From contig DKPS01000164.1 of the NCBI GenBank assembly GCA_002471345.1, positions 1-46,756 of the forward strand: a stretch of DNA of 46,756 nt. Direction: 5' to 3'. This stretch comes from Saprospiraceae bacterium UBA7328 (GTDB lineage: Bacteria > Bacteroidota > Bacteroidia > Chitinophagales > Saprospiraceae). How positions within the stretch are numbered: position 1 is the stretch's first letter; every line of letters begins with the position of its first letter. Both the position numbers and the translations under genes were made by a program. Below, one piece after another: positions 17,960 through 26,549 of this stretch. Below the pieces are notes generated by a model that did no database searches, was not told the DNA's origin, and was given only the letters and a program-made list of their open reading frames with translations.

Positions 17960-19606
17960 ATGAAAACAATTGAAAGCGCTATTCTAGCATTTTGCCTCAT
18001 TTTATATATTCCTTTCTTTTCTGCATCCTTTACTGTATCCAATTTGAATGATAGCGGACCAGGATCATTCAGATAAGCTATTATTGATGCAAATAATAGT
18101 CCTGGCGAAGATGTTATCGATGTGACTATTGCGGGGGCAGTGATTTTAGCATCTAATTTGAATACAATCACAGAGAGTTTGGTTATTAATGCAAATGGAT
18201 TGGTTATTGATGGGCAGACATCATTTAGAGGGCTGGATATAAATGGAAGTATGAATGTGACGATAAATGAAATTACTCTTAGACAGTTTTCAGGTGGAGA
18301 TGGCCCTGCCTTGATCAGTCATACAGGCATGACCACAGTCAATAAAGGAATTTTTGTTGCCAATAGTGGTAGTAAGGGTGGTGCTGTAAGGAATAACGCG
18401 AAATTAAATTTTTATCTAACAGAGTTTGTCCAAAATACATCAACTGGAGAAGGCGGAGCTATTTTTAACAAAGGTACTCTTGATATTACTCGTTGAAGTA
18501 TTCATAATAACACAAGTTCAGATGATGGAGGTGGTATAATGAATAAAAATGGTGTTTTGACTCTGAATGAATCCACACTTTACATGAACCAAGGTGTCAG
18601 AGGTGGTGTAATTCGACTTGAGGGAGGAACGGCTACTATAAGTAGAAGTACGCTATATAATAATCATGCCACAGATGATGGAGGAGCTATATCTAATGGA
18701 TCAAGTAGTTCATTCTCACTGATCAATAGTACAATATCAGGAAACACGGCAGCTAATGATGGAGGTGGAATAAGAATTGCTTCAGGAGGAGGAACCATCC
18801 AAAGCAGTACCATAGTTTTGAATTCACTTACTGGGATGTCTGGAACGAGAGAAGGAGGGGGAATCATGCTCAATTCTGGCTCAACTCTTTCTATAGGTTA
18901 TACGATTGTAGCTTCCAATTCGGCACCTAATGGTGGATAAGATATTAAAGGATTTGTAGCACCTACATCAGATGGATACAATATAATTGGGAATAATAAT
19001 GAGGCTATGTTTACAGCCACTACTGGGGACCTTGAGAATATAGATCCAATGATAAATGGATTGGGTTTCAATGGTGGTCCAACGTTAACCCATTCTCTCC
19101 AAATGGGTAGCCCAGCCCTCAATGCAGGAGGCACATGTCAGGCAGAAGATTAAAGAAATTTCCTCCGAGATGCATCATGTGATATAGGAGCATATGAGAA
19201 TGCGGCAACATGCCCAAATCTAAATGTTGTTGCAGCTTTACCTATAATTACAGAAAGCATTTGTTCCGAAAATAATGGAATCCATTCTGGAGGTGCCATC
19301 ACTGAGAATCTAATTGATACCTGCCCAGCAGGTTCATCACTTATGTATTCAACTGATAATGTAAACTTCTCGCCTATAGTTCCAAATTATATACAAGACA
19401 CACCTATAACTGTATACACCAAATGTATTTGTACAATGGATTCAGCAGTTTCAAGTGCTTCTTCCTCGGTAACAACCTCATCGGGCCTTTGTCCTCCCGC
19501 ACCAATTCCGACAATGAGTGAGTGGGGACTAATAATTTTGTTTATTATTTTAACGATTTTTGGAGTGAGAGCAGTAAGTATTTCTCAGTCCTTCATTAAA
19601 GAATAA
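17960..19606 (+). pseudogene. Beta-helix surface protein with IPTL-CTERM, interrupted by four in-frame stops
   Basis: One uninterrupted frame of 549 codons encodes a signal peptide, the family start 'FTVSNLNDSGPGSFR', many right-handed beta-helix rungs ('GGAIFNKGT', 'GGAISNGSS', 'GGGIRIASGG'), the standard end 'CDIGAYE', and a C-terminal sorting signal 'IPTMSEWGLIILFIILTIF' followed by a short tail. Stops lie at 18074 (TAA), 18494 (TGA), 18938 (TAA) and 19151 (TAA), and there is no frameshift. By family pattern, at least two stops replace Gln (GSxRQAI and the DQRG-like site before 'CDIGAYE'), consistent with single C-to-T changes of CAA. Such proteins are exported, membrane-tethered and processed by exosortase-type systems. 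Decay is the simplest reading; readthrough would be the alternative. Confidence 0.82.
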
Positions 19607-19672
19607 GGCTAGATTTTGACAAATATTAAAGGAGTAAGTATACTAGGACGTCATTATATCAAGTCAGTGCTT

Positions 19673-21133
19673 TCACTTATATTCCAAAGCATTATCCTTT
19701 AACGAACTGTACCGATAACTGATTAAATCCAAGAAGTAATTTTGAAATACTTTCCATGGTTGCTTTGAGCCCTGCTTTGGTAATTGCTCCAATGCTCGAA
19801 GAACATAACCACTATTAAAATCTAATAATGGCTCTTCTTGGACAGAAGGATCATTTACTACAGGTGTGACCTGTTTTAGTCCATTCTTTCTCATATAATT
19901 CAATAATCTGCACACGTAATCACAAGTAAGATCACATTTGAGAGTCCATGAAGCATTGGTATATCCAAAAGCTTGAGCCATATTCGGAATATCACTTAAC
20001 ATCATACCTCGATAAACAAATCTCTCTGATACATCTATTTCTTTTCCATCTATAGTCATAGTCATGTCTCCTAAAAATTTCATTGCAAGGCCAGTAGCAC
20101 AGACTACAATGTCTGCTTCTAATTCCTTACCTGATTGAAGTTTAATTCCATTATCGGTGAAGTGATCCACATGGTCAGTGACAATTTTTGCCTTACCTTT
20201 TTTTACTGATTCATAAAGATCTCCATTTGGAATAGCACAAAGTCTTTGATCCCATGGATTATAATTTGGAGTGAGCTGTTTGTCAGAGTCAGGTATAGAA
20301 CTAGACAATTCTTTCTTCATGCCCTTTATTAAAAAGCCTCCCATTGTCTTAGGCCATTTTCGGCATGCCTTATAAAAAAGTAATCCAAATGATATTTTGC
20401 GCCATCTTGTAAATAGATAGGCCAATTTATTCGGAAGATATTTATTCATAAAGTTTGCTAATGCATCCTCCTCCGGAACTGACATGATGTACGTAGGGGA
20501 TCGCTGTAACATAGTAACCATTGAAGCATCCTTTGCCATTTCAGGTACTATAGTTACGGCAGTAGCTCCACTGCCTATGACCACTACTTTTTTACCAGAA
20601 TAATCCAAGCCCTCTGGCCATTTTTGTGGGTGAATGAAAGTTCCGTTGTAGTCCTTCACTCCTTTAAAATCTGGAGTGTACCCAGCATCATAACTATAAT
20701 AACCGCTGCATGCAAAAAGAAAGTTACATGTGTATTTTTTGGGTTCAGAATCACCTGTTGTGGAAATGTCCATTTCCCACCTAGAATGTTCCGATGACCA
20801 ATTAGAATCAGTCACTTTGTGGTTGTACCTGATTTTATCTTCATAACCACCTTCTTTGGCAGTATCTTTTATGTATTGCAAAATGGTTAGCCCATCAGCT
20901 AAAGCCTTTTTATGGAGCCATGGCCTAAAATTATATCCTAAAGTGTGCATATCAGAATCAGATCTGATTCCTGGATATTTGAATAAGTCCCAGGTGCCTC
21001 CCATTCGAGGTCTTCCTTCGAAGATAGCAAAAGTGTGATCAGGGCATTTTGTGGTGAGATGATGGGCAGCACCTATTCCAGAAAGGCCTGCTCCTACAAT
21101 TATGACATCAAAATGGCTTACTGTATTATCCAT
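19673..21133 (-). CDS. EthA/EtaA-like Baeyer-Villiger flavin monooxygenase
   Basis: A 486-residue FAD- and NADPH-dependent monooxygenase. The FAD-binding GAGLSGIG lies at 14-21, then 'GGTWDLFKYPGIRSDSDMHT' at 45-64, which is diagnostic of the EthA branch. The type I Baeyer-Villiger fingerprint appears as Y-N-G-T-F-I-H-P-Q-K-W-P (about 162-173, with Tyr for the first Phe), and the NADPH site GSGATA is at 187-192. Later blocks 'PNGDLYESVKKGKAKIVTD' and 'YTNASWTLKCDL' also match. Such enzymes insert oxygen into ketones or oxidise thioamides. Mycobacterial EthA activates ethionamide, but the natural substrate here is unknown. It stands alone, on the opposite strand to its neighbours, with a normal length. 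Confidence 0.93.
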   Translation of the reverse strand: MDNTVSHFDVIIVGAGLSGIGAAHHLTTKCPDHTFAIFEGRPRMGGTWDLFKYPGIRSDSDMHTLGYNFRPWLHKKALADGLTILQYIKDTAKEGGYEDKIRYNHKVTDSNWSSEHSRWEMDISTTGDSEPKKYTCNFLFACSGYYSYDAGYTPDFKGVKDYNGTFIHPQKWPEGLDYSGKKVVVIGSGATAVTIVPEMAKDASMVTMLQRSPTYIMSVPEEDALANFMNKYLPNKLAYLFTRWRKISFGLLFYKACRKWPKTMGGFLIKGMKKELSSSIPDSDKQLTPNYNPWDQRLCAIPNGDLYESVKKGKAKIVTDHVDHFTDNGIKLQSGKELEADIVVCATGLAMKFLGDMTMTIDGKEIDVSERFVYRGMMLSDIPNMAQAFGYTNASWTLKCDLTCDYVCRLLNYMRKNGLKQVTPVVNDPSVQEEPLLDFNSGYVLRALEQLPKQGSKQPWKVFQNYFLDLISYRYSSLKDNALEYK

Positions 21134-21451
21134 AATGTTAACTTACTACAAGACGCTTAAACATTCAATTTTTTGTAAAGAATGATAAGTGTTAATTGTC
21201 CTGTTATAATAATACTTAATGGAAAATTAGAGTGAGATTGTTGTTCATTCTTTCAATAGTGAGTAGATAAGCCTATACTTTTTCATTTTAGAAATAACAA
21301 TTAATACATCATAAAACGCTGATTATCAATGTTTTTTTTGAAGTTGTAAGTTGAATCAATCTTTTAGGCATAACAAAACAACTCTAAATAGCTGTTATTC
21401 AACACGAGTCTATAATTAGTTTGGCGGATTGTTGTAAATGAAAAACTAACT
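21134..21451. other. Divergent intergenic region between the monooxygenase and amtB
   Basis: This 318-base AT-rich gap must hold the promoters of both divergent genes. I see no coding potential, long hairpin or strong repeat. A near-match to the Bacteroidota -7 element (TTAGTTTG, one mismatch to TAnnTTTG) lies about 34 bases before the amtB ATG, but no convincing -33 partner accompanies it. Confidence 0.4.
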
Positions 21452-22702
21452 ATGCAAGGTTTGACAGAAGTCATAAGTCAGCAGGCAGAAAATATTCATG
21501 CTATTGATACGGTTTGGGTGGCTCTTTGTGCTGCTCTGATTTTTCAAATGGAAGGAGGGTTCGCACTCCTAGAGGCTGGGTTTATACGGGCCAAAAATGC
21601 GATGAGTATCATTGCCAAAGTGATTATTGATATCATTTTTGGAGGAATAGCATTTTACGCTTTAGGTTTCGGTATTGCTTATGGAGCTTCCAATGGATGG
21701 ATTGCTTTTGATTCTGGAATATCAGATGGAGATTTAGGATTAGGACTTACTGTATCTAATAAGTTGTTTTGGTTCATCCAATTAGGATTTGCTATGGCTG
21801 CAATTTCGATCGTTTCAGGAGCTGTAGCAGAGCGAATGAAGATATGGACGTATGCTTTTCTAGTAGTTCTATTCTGTGCTATCCTATATCCTATCGTCGC
21901 CAATTGGGTATGGAACCCTAATGGATGGTTAGCAGGTAGAGGATTCAATGATTTTGCTGGATCAGCAGCTGTACATGCTATGGGTGGTTTTGCGGCTTTG
22001 GCTGCAGCGATAGTATTGGGACCTAGATTAGGTAAATATCAAGATGGTAAAATATTGGCGATTCCAGGTCATAATCTTCCATTGGCAGCGGCAGGTGGTT
22101 TTATACTTTGGTTTGGATGGTTTGGATTTAACCCGGGATCAACATTGGCAGCAGTAGGAAATTGGGAATTGATTGGTACGGTAGCAACCAATACTTTTTT
22201 GGCCTCTGCAGCAGGAGGTATATCCACTATGACCTATACTTATCTTAAAGATAAAAAGATAGATATTACAATGGTGATTAACGGTGTCTTAGCAGGCCTT
22301 GTAGCCATCACAGCAGGATGCAACGTCTTAGGACCTAATGGAGCAATTATTATTGGACTTTTTGCTGGAGTATTAGTGGATGTAGCAGTAGTAATGGTGG
22401 ATAAAATGAGAGTGGATGATCCCGTTGGAGCAATAGCTGTCCATGGAGTGAATGGTATGTTTGGTACTATAGCAGTAGGTTTCTTTGCTCTGGAAAATGG
22501 TTTATTCTATGGGGGCGGAGCTAGTCTATTGATCACTCAATTTATTGGTGTAATGGCAATCGCGGCTTTTGGATTCACTACCACATATATGATTATGAAA
22601 GTTTTAGACCTTACTATAGGAGTTCGTGTATCTAGAGAGGAAGAGTTAGCAGGAATTGATGCTGCTTCATTCGGTTTAGAATCATATTCCACTTTTGAAT
22701 AA
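21452..22702 (+). CDS. amtB: Ammonium transporter AmtB
   Basis: A 416-residue ammonium channel/transporter with 11 membrane helices. The twin pore histidines are present as H175 ('AVHAMGGFAAL') and H331 ('AVHGVNGMFGT'), and the gate region 'LGFAMAAISIVSGAVAER' is conserved. The loop 'GPRLGKYQDGK' and the signature 'FGWFGFNPGS' are also typical. The protein moves ammonium into the cell under nitrogen limitation. There is no cleavable signal peptide and no fused domain. glnK begins 34 bases after the stop, the classical amtB-glnK arrangement in which PII blocks the channel when nitrogen is plentiful. Confidence 0.97.
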   Translation: MQGLTEVISQQAENIHAIDTVWVALCAALIFQMEGGFALLEAGFIRAKNAMSIIAKVIIDIIFGGIAFYALGFGIAYGASNGWIAFDSGISDGDLGLGLTVSNKLFWFIQLGFAMAAISIVSGAVAERMKIWTYAFLVVLFCAILYPIVANWVWNPNGWLAGRGFNDFAGSAAVHAMGGFAALAAAIVLGPRLGKYQDGKILAIPGHNLPLAAAGGFILWFGWFGFNPGSTLAAVGNWELIGTVATNTFLASAAGGISTMTYTYLKDKKIDITMVINGVLAGLVAITAGCNVLGPNGAIIIGLFAGVLVDVAVVMVDKMRVDDPVGAIAVHGVNGMFGTIAVGFFALENGLFYGGGASLLITQFIGVMAIAAFGFTTTYMIMKVLDLTIGVRVSREEELAGIDAASFGLESYSTFE

Positions 22703-22736
22703 AACCATCAGAGGTAGACTTAAAAAATTTAGAAAA

Positions 22737-23078
22737 ATGAAAAAAGTAGAAGCAATAATAAGACCTTCCAAACTGCATGATGTTCAGGAGGAATTATCAA
22801 ATCAAGGCATTCCATGTATCACTGTGGTTCCTGTAAAGGGATCAGGGTTGCAAAAAAGTTATTCTGAAAGATATCGTGGTGCAGAACAGACTATGATTTT
22901 ACAGACTAGAATAATGATTATCTGTGTGGTTAGTGAGGAAAATTTAGAAAAATGTGTTCAAGTAATTCAGGATAAAGCAGGTACAGATTCTGTAGGTGAT
23001 GGAAAAATATTTGTTTATAATGTCGAAGATGCTATCCGTATAAGCACGAAAATTAGAGGTGAAGATGCCATAAAATAG
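22737..23078 (+). CDS. glnK: PII nitrogen regulatory protein (GlnK/GlnB)
   Basis: A 113-residue PII signal protein. I use the ATG at 22737, which gives the standard 'MKKVEAIIRPSKL' start; the open frame runs upstream to 22695 inside amtB. ATP/2-oxoglutarate-binding features are present: the T-loop Gln39 in 'GSGLQKS', the B-loop 'SVGDGKIFV' at about 85-93, and the C-loop 'ISTKIRGEDA'. Tyr46 is kept, but position 51, the Tyr uridylylated in enterobacterial PII, is Gln ('YRGAEQ'), so classical uridylylation is not expected. The partner is presumably AmtB, whose channel PII plugs through the T-loop. A strong terminator follows about 110 bases downstream. Confidence 0.95.
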   Translation: MKKVEAIIRPSKLHDVQEELSNQGIPCITVVPVKGSGLQKSYSERYRGAEQTMILQTRIMIICVVSEENLEKCVQVIQDKAGTDSVGDGKIFVYNVEDAIRISTKIRGEDAIK

Positions 23079-23187
23079 TCTTGTTAAGGCAGGTTGAAAT
23101 TCTATAGTCTGAACTACAGAATCTATGATGTCTTAAATTGGATGATTATTAATTAAGCCAAGGATTTGTAAGTATTAAAAAATGGTA

Positions 23188-23221
23188 AAAGGTCATTCTG
23201 ACTTCATTCAGAATGGCCTTT
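23188..23221 (+). terminator. Intrinsic terminator of amtB-glnK
   Basis: AAAGGTCATTCTGA pairs with TCAGAATGGCCTTT (one G-T wobble) around a six-base loop CTTCAT, followed by a short T-rich stretch. It lies about 110 bases after the glnK stop. From here to 23672 there is no gene I can support strongly; see the low-confidence small ORF at 23308. Confidence 0.8.
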
Positions 23222-23307
23222 CTTATTGAAGTAAAGTAGTTTTAAAAATGAATTGAGATTGGAGAAAAATATCGTCTCATTTATATTAAAGAATTATTTA
23301 ACCTCTA

Positions 23308-23511
23308 ATGAAAATCAATTTATTTAGTGTGTATCTATCTCCTCAATATATTATAGAGCAGCTTTTGACTAAAGTATTATATACCTTCAAGTGGTCAGCT
23401 CCTTTTAAGTTAGAGGATGAAATGCCCTTTGGAATTGTTTTTGCTTTCCCTAAAAGTCATTTCCTATTTGCTGAAAGTTTGGTGGGTAATCTCAGTGAAA
23501 TTTTTTCCTAA
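23308..23511 (+). CDS. Small ORF of doubtful status
   Basis: A 67-codon ATG frame in the 594-base gap between glnK and the AtuA-like gene. The peptide is hydrophobic and aromatic ('LLTKVLYTFKWSAPFKLEDE', 'FGIVFAFPKSHF') with no recognisable motif, signal peptide or clear ribosome-binding site. It could be a real small protein, the remnant of a longer gene, or chance. The rest of the gap (23222-23307 and 23512-23672) holds nothing I can identify. Confidence 0.2.
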   Translation: MKINLFSVYLSPQYIIEQLLTKVLYTFKWSAPFKLEDEMPFGIVFAFPKSHFLFAESLVGNLSEIFS

Positions 23512-23672
23512 GGATAGATTAGATTATTATATCTCTTTCACTGTTGATCCTTTTTTCTGTTTACATTTTTTACAATGAATTAAATGTACTCTCAATCTAA
23601 ATATTTACCTCCTATATTCTTTATGACTAAATCATAACCTAATTTTCACTTTTATTGTTAAAAAGGTAAGGA

Positions 23673-25439
23673 ATGATAAGAAAGGAGAAAGCCATAATAG
23701 CAAATATGAGTGGTTTCTATGGAGACCGATTTTCTGCAGCAAAAGAGATGGTAGAAGGAGGCCCTATAGATTATCTCACTGGTGACTACCTAGCTGAACT
23801 TACTATGGCCATTTTGTACAAAGCAAAAGCAAAAAGACCAGAAGCAGGATTTGCAGTTTCATTTCTTAAGCAGATGGAAGGTATCATGGGGACTTGCCTG
23901 GACAAGGGCATCAAAGTGGTAGTAAATGCTGGTGGACTCAATCCTTCAGGACTAGCAGAAGCATTAAAAACAGTAGCGAATACGCTTCAGTTGCATCCTA
24001 AAATAGCTTTTATAGAAGGAGACAATTTAATGCCAAACCTTTCTGAATTACAAAAAGAAGGAGCAGTATTAAAGCATCTAGAAAAAGATATTAAACTTGC
24101 TAATAGTGGAATGATGCCAGTATCTGCAAATGCATATTTAGGATGTTGGGGAATAGTAGATGCGCTCAATGATGGTGCTAATATTGTAGTCACTGGCAGA
24201 GTCGCAGATACATCTGTAGTGATGGGACCTGCAGCATATCATTTTGGATGGAAAAAAGACGACTGGAATGCTCTTGCAGGAGCTGCAACAGTAGGTCATA
24301 TCATAGAATGTGGCGGACAGGCCACAGGTGGAAATTATGCTTTTTTTGATGAGGTTCCATCCTTTGATAATGTTGGGTTTCCTTTGGCAGAAGTGTATAG
24401 CGATGGAAGTGCTGTGATTACTAAACATCCTGGGACAGGAGGCCTAGTAAGTAAAGGAACAGTAACTGCGCAACTTCTTTATGAAATTAATGCTCCACAA
24501 TATATCACTCCTGATGTGGTAGCTCATTTTGAGACGATTGAGCTTTCTGATGATGGTGAAGACCGAGTGAAAGTAAGTGGAGTAAAAGGGAGTCCTGCAA
24601 CGGATACAGCGAAAGTTACAGTGAATTGTATGGCTGGATTTCAAAACAGCATGACTTTCCATTTAATAGGAATGGACATAGATCGTAAAGCTGAAATTTT
24701 AAAACAAGGATTTCTTAATAATGTGGGAGGGAAGGGTGCTTTCGATCAGATAGATATTCAGCTTTTTAAGAACGACACAGACAATCTTAAATCTAATGAA
24801 GAAGGGTTTTCAACGATGCGAATTGCAGTGGTAGATCAGGACTCTAGAAAAGCTGGAAAGTTCTTTACTTCGAAATTAATAGAGTTAGCGCTTTGTACCG
24901 TTCCTGGGTGGTGCATGAGTAGTCCTCCAGGTCCTGCTAAACCGCGCATTGTTCACTTTCCAGCCCTTATTGATAAAAAGTTTATTTCTCAGATAGTGAA
25001 TATTGATGGCGCTGAGAAAATAATAGAAGAGGTAAAAGCAGGAGGTGTATCTAGCCCTGATTCAAAAGGAATGACCTATGATTCAAAAAAAATAAATTCT
25101 ACAAGAAATGAAGCTCGATTGGGTGAAATATATGCGGCACGATCAGGTGACAAAGGAGGTAATGCCAATGTGGGAATATGGGGTAAATCAATTGCTTCTT
25201 ATGACTTTCTATTTGAATATCTTACCATTAACAAGTTGAAAGAGCTGCTACCCGATACAGCTGCTTTTGAAATCATTAGATATGAATTTCCTAATTTATA
25301 TGGACTCAATTTTTATATCAAAGGGTTTCTTCAAGATGGAGTGGCGGCAAGCACAAAAATGGATGCTCAAGCCAAAACACTAGGCGAATACTTGAGGTTC
25401 CAAAAGATGAATGTGCCGGAAGATTTGTTTCTTGAGTAG
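23673..25439 (+). CDS. AtuA-like acyclic terpene utilisation family protein (DUF1446)
   Basis: A 588-residue cytosolic protein with the DUF1446/AtuA core (about residues 5-450) followed by the AtuA-like ferredoxin-fold domain (about 485-588). Core landmarks are 'GFYGDRFSAAKEMVEGG', 'VVNAGGLNP', 'NAYLGCWGIVDAL', 'IVVTGRVADTSVVMGPA' and 'IECGGQATGGN'. The C-terminal domain begins 'LGEIYAARSGDKGGNANVGIWG', which is conserved in the family. In Pseudomonas, atuA belongs to the citronellol/geraniol degradation cluster, but its chemistry is not settled, and no other atu gene is present here. The start has a purine-rich 'GGTAAGGA' just upstream, unusually good for this window. It is a single gene. 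Confidence 0.92.
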   Translation: MIRKEKAIIANMSGFYGDRFSAAKEMVEGGPIDYLTGDYLAELTMAILYKAKAKRPEAGFAVSFLKQMEGIMGTCLDKGIKVVVNAGGLNPSGLAEALKTVANTLQLHPKIAFIEGDNLMPNLSELQKEGAVLKHLEKDIKLANSGMMPVSANAYLGCWGIVDALNDGANIVVTGRVADTSVVMGPAAYHFGWKKDDWNALAGAATVGHIIECGGQATGGNYAFFDEVPSFDNVGFPLAEVYSDGSAVITKHPGTGGLVSKGTVTAQLLYEINAPQYITPDVVAHFETIELSDDGEDRVKVSGVKGSPATDTAKVTVNCMAGFQNSMTFHLIGMDIDRKAEILKQGFLNNVGGKGAFDQIDIQLFKNDTDNLKSNEEGFSTMRIAVVDQDSRKAGKFFTSKLIELALCTVPGWCMSSPPGPAKPRIVHFPALIDKKFISQIVNIDGAEKIIEEVKAGGVSSPDSKGMTYDSKKINSTRNEARLGEIYAARSGDKGGNANVGIWGKSIASYDFLFEYLTINKLKELLPDTAAFEIIRYEFPNLYGLNFYIKGFLQDGVAASTKMDAQAKTLGEYLRFQKMNVPEDLFLE

Positions 25440-25476
25440 TAAATTATCAATATTGAATTTTGTCTTCTGATTATCT

Positions 25477-25493
25477 ACAACTGATCTAGTTGT
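25477..25493. promoter_or_regulatory. 6-bp inverted repeat between the AtuA-like gene and the basic HhH gene
   Basis: ACAACT and AGTTGT flank the spacer GATCT about 40 bases after the AtuA-like stop. It may be a weak terminator stem (a T-rich stretch, TTACATTTCTTCC, follows) or an operator for the next gene. The stem is short, so confidence is low. Confidence 0.25.
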
Positions 25494-25609
25494 TACATTT
25501 CTTCCTTTTGCTTTGCATACCTAATTCTCCTTTTGTATACTTATGAAGGAGATATCCTTTTCAATAAGACATTGATCAAATCAATATTTTCAATTTCAAA
25601 CAAATTACC

Positions 25610-26455
25610 ATGTCAAAAAAGAAAAATGCCATAACCAGAAAGGACTTGATAAAGGGGATCGCAAAAAAAGCAGGTATTTCAAAAGGAAAAGCAAAGAAGG
25701 CATATGAAGCTATTTTTAGTGAAGGTCCCACTATTAGAAAGCAGAAAATGACAGTAGTCAAATTAAAAAAGAAGGTGCCTGTGAAAGTTTTCAAAGAAGT
25801 GACAGTGGTGAGGGAAAACGATAATCCTGAAAATGGTACTAAAAAGAAAGGTTCAAATAAATATGTCAAAGAGTTAAATGCGAAGATCATTCAACTAAAA
25901 AGAAAATTAAAGTCCAAAAAAATTACTGTTCCAGGAGCAAAAAATTCATCTAAGAATACGATTAAAAAATCTAAAAGGCCCGGGCCAAAAGCAGCACAAA
26001 AAGTAATAAGTAAAGTAGAAAGTAATACCTCTTCATCAAAATCAGTAGAAAAGAATTCTCCAACTATAAAAATTGAAAAAATATCAAATCTTAAACCAAA
26101 ACCCTTGAAGAAGGAAGCAAGACCAAAGATAAACCCTGTCATCACAAAAGAGCCAGTCGAAAAGAAAACAATAACACCTATAACTAGAAAGCATAGACCG
26201 AAAAAGAAGGATGACTTGACAAAAATTGAAGGAATAGGGCCTGCCATTTCACAGCTCTTAAACAATAATGGAATTGTGACTTATAAGGATTTGGCTCAAG
26301 CAAAAGTAATAAGCCTTCAGAATATTTTGGATCAAGGTGGTGGTAGATTTAGAGTTCATAAACCAGGGGCATGGCCAGAGCAATCAGCTCTAGCGGATGA
26401 TGGAAAATGGGAAGATTTAAACAAACTACAAGAGCGTTTAAAAGGAGATAAGTAA
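25610..26455 (+). CDS. Basic protein with HU-like N-terminus and C-terminal helix-hairpin-helix domain
   Basis: A 281-residue, very Lys-rich protein in three parts. Residues about 8-36 ('ITRKDLIKGIAKKAGISKGK') look like the first helices of an HU/IHF-type DNA-binding protein, but the DNA-grasping arm is not recognisable. Residues about 45-195 form a low-complexity basic linker rich in Lys, Pro and Ser, histone H1-like. Residues about 200-281 hold a helix-hairpin-helix domain ('LTKIEGIGPAISQLLNN') with the 'HKPGAWPEQSALADDGKW' extension seen in H3TH-type proteins of Bacteroidota. A nucleoid or DNA-structure role is inferred; no nuclease residues are visible. It is monocistronic, between the AtuA-like and DUF3179 genes. 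Confidence 0.75.
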   Translation: MSKKKNAITRKDLIKGIAKKAGISKGKAKKAYEAIFSEGPTIRKQKMTVVKLKKKVPVKVFKEVTVVRENDNPENGTKKKGSNKYVKELNAKIIQLKRKLKSKKITVPGAKNSSKNTIKKSKRPGPKAAQKVISKVESNTSSSKSVEKNSPTIKIEKISNLKPKPLKKEARPKINPVITKEPVEKKTITPITRKHRPKKKDDLTKIEGIGPAISQLLNNNGIVTYKDLAQAKVISLQNILDQGGGRFRVHKPGAWPEQSALADDGKWEDLNKLQERLKGDK

Positions 26456-26549
26456 CCAACTCAATATTTGGGTTAAATTATTCTTAAGCTTAACTAAACA
26501 GTCTTCATTCTGATAGTTTTTTGGTATCAATATGTTATAATTTAGGATT

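Noticed and set aside
17960..19606. Genome-wide stop-codon reassignment as the cause of the in-frame stops
   Set aside because: Neighbouring genes end normally at TAA, TAG and TGA and show no internal stops, so reassignment does not fit.
21452..23078. amtB-glnK as a novel system
   Set aside because: The order and both proteins are the standard nitrogen-sensing pair; only the T-loop residue 51 is unusual and is listed separately.
25576..26265. Phe-rich ORFs antisense to the basic HhH gene
   Set aside because: They arise because AAA/AAG Lys codons read as TTT/CTT on the other strand.
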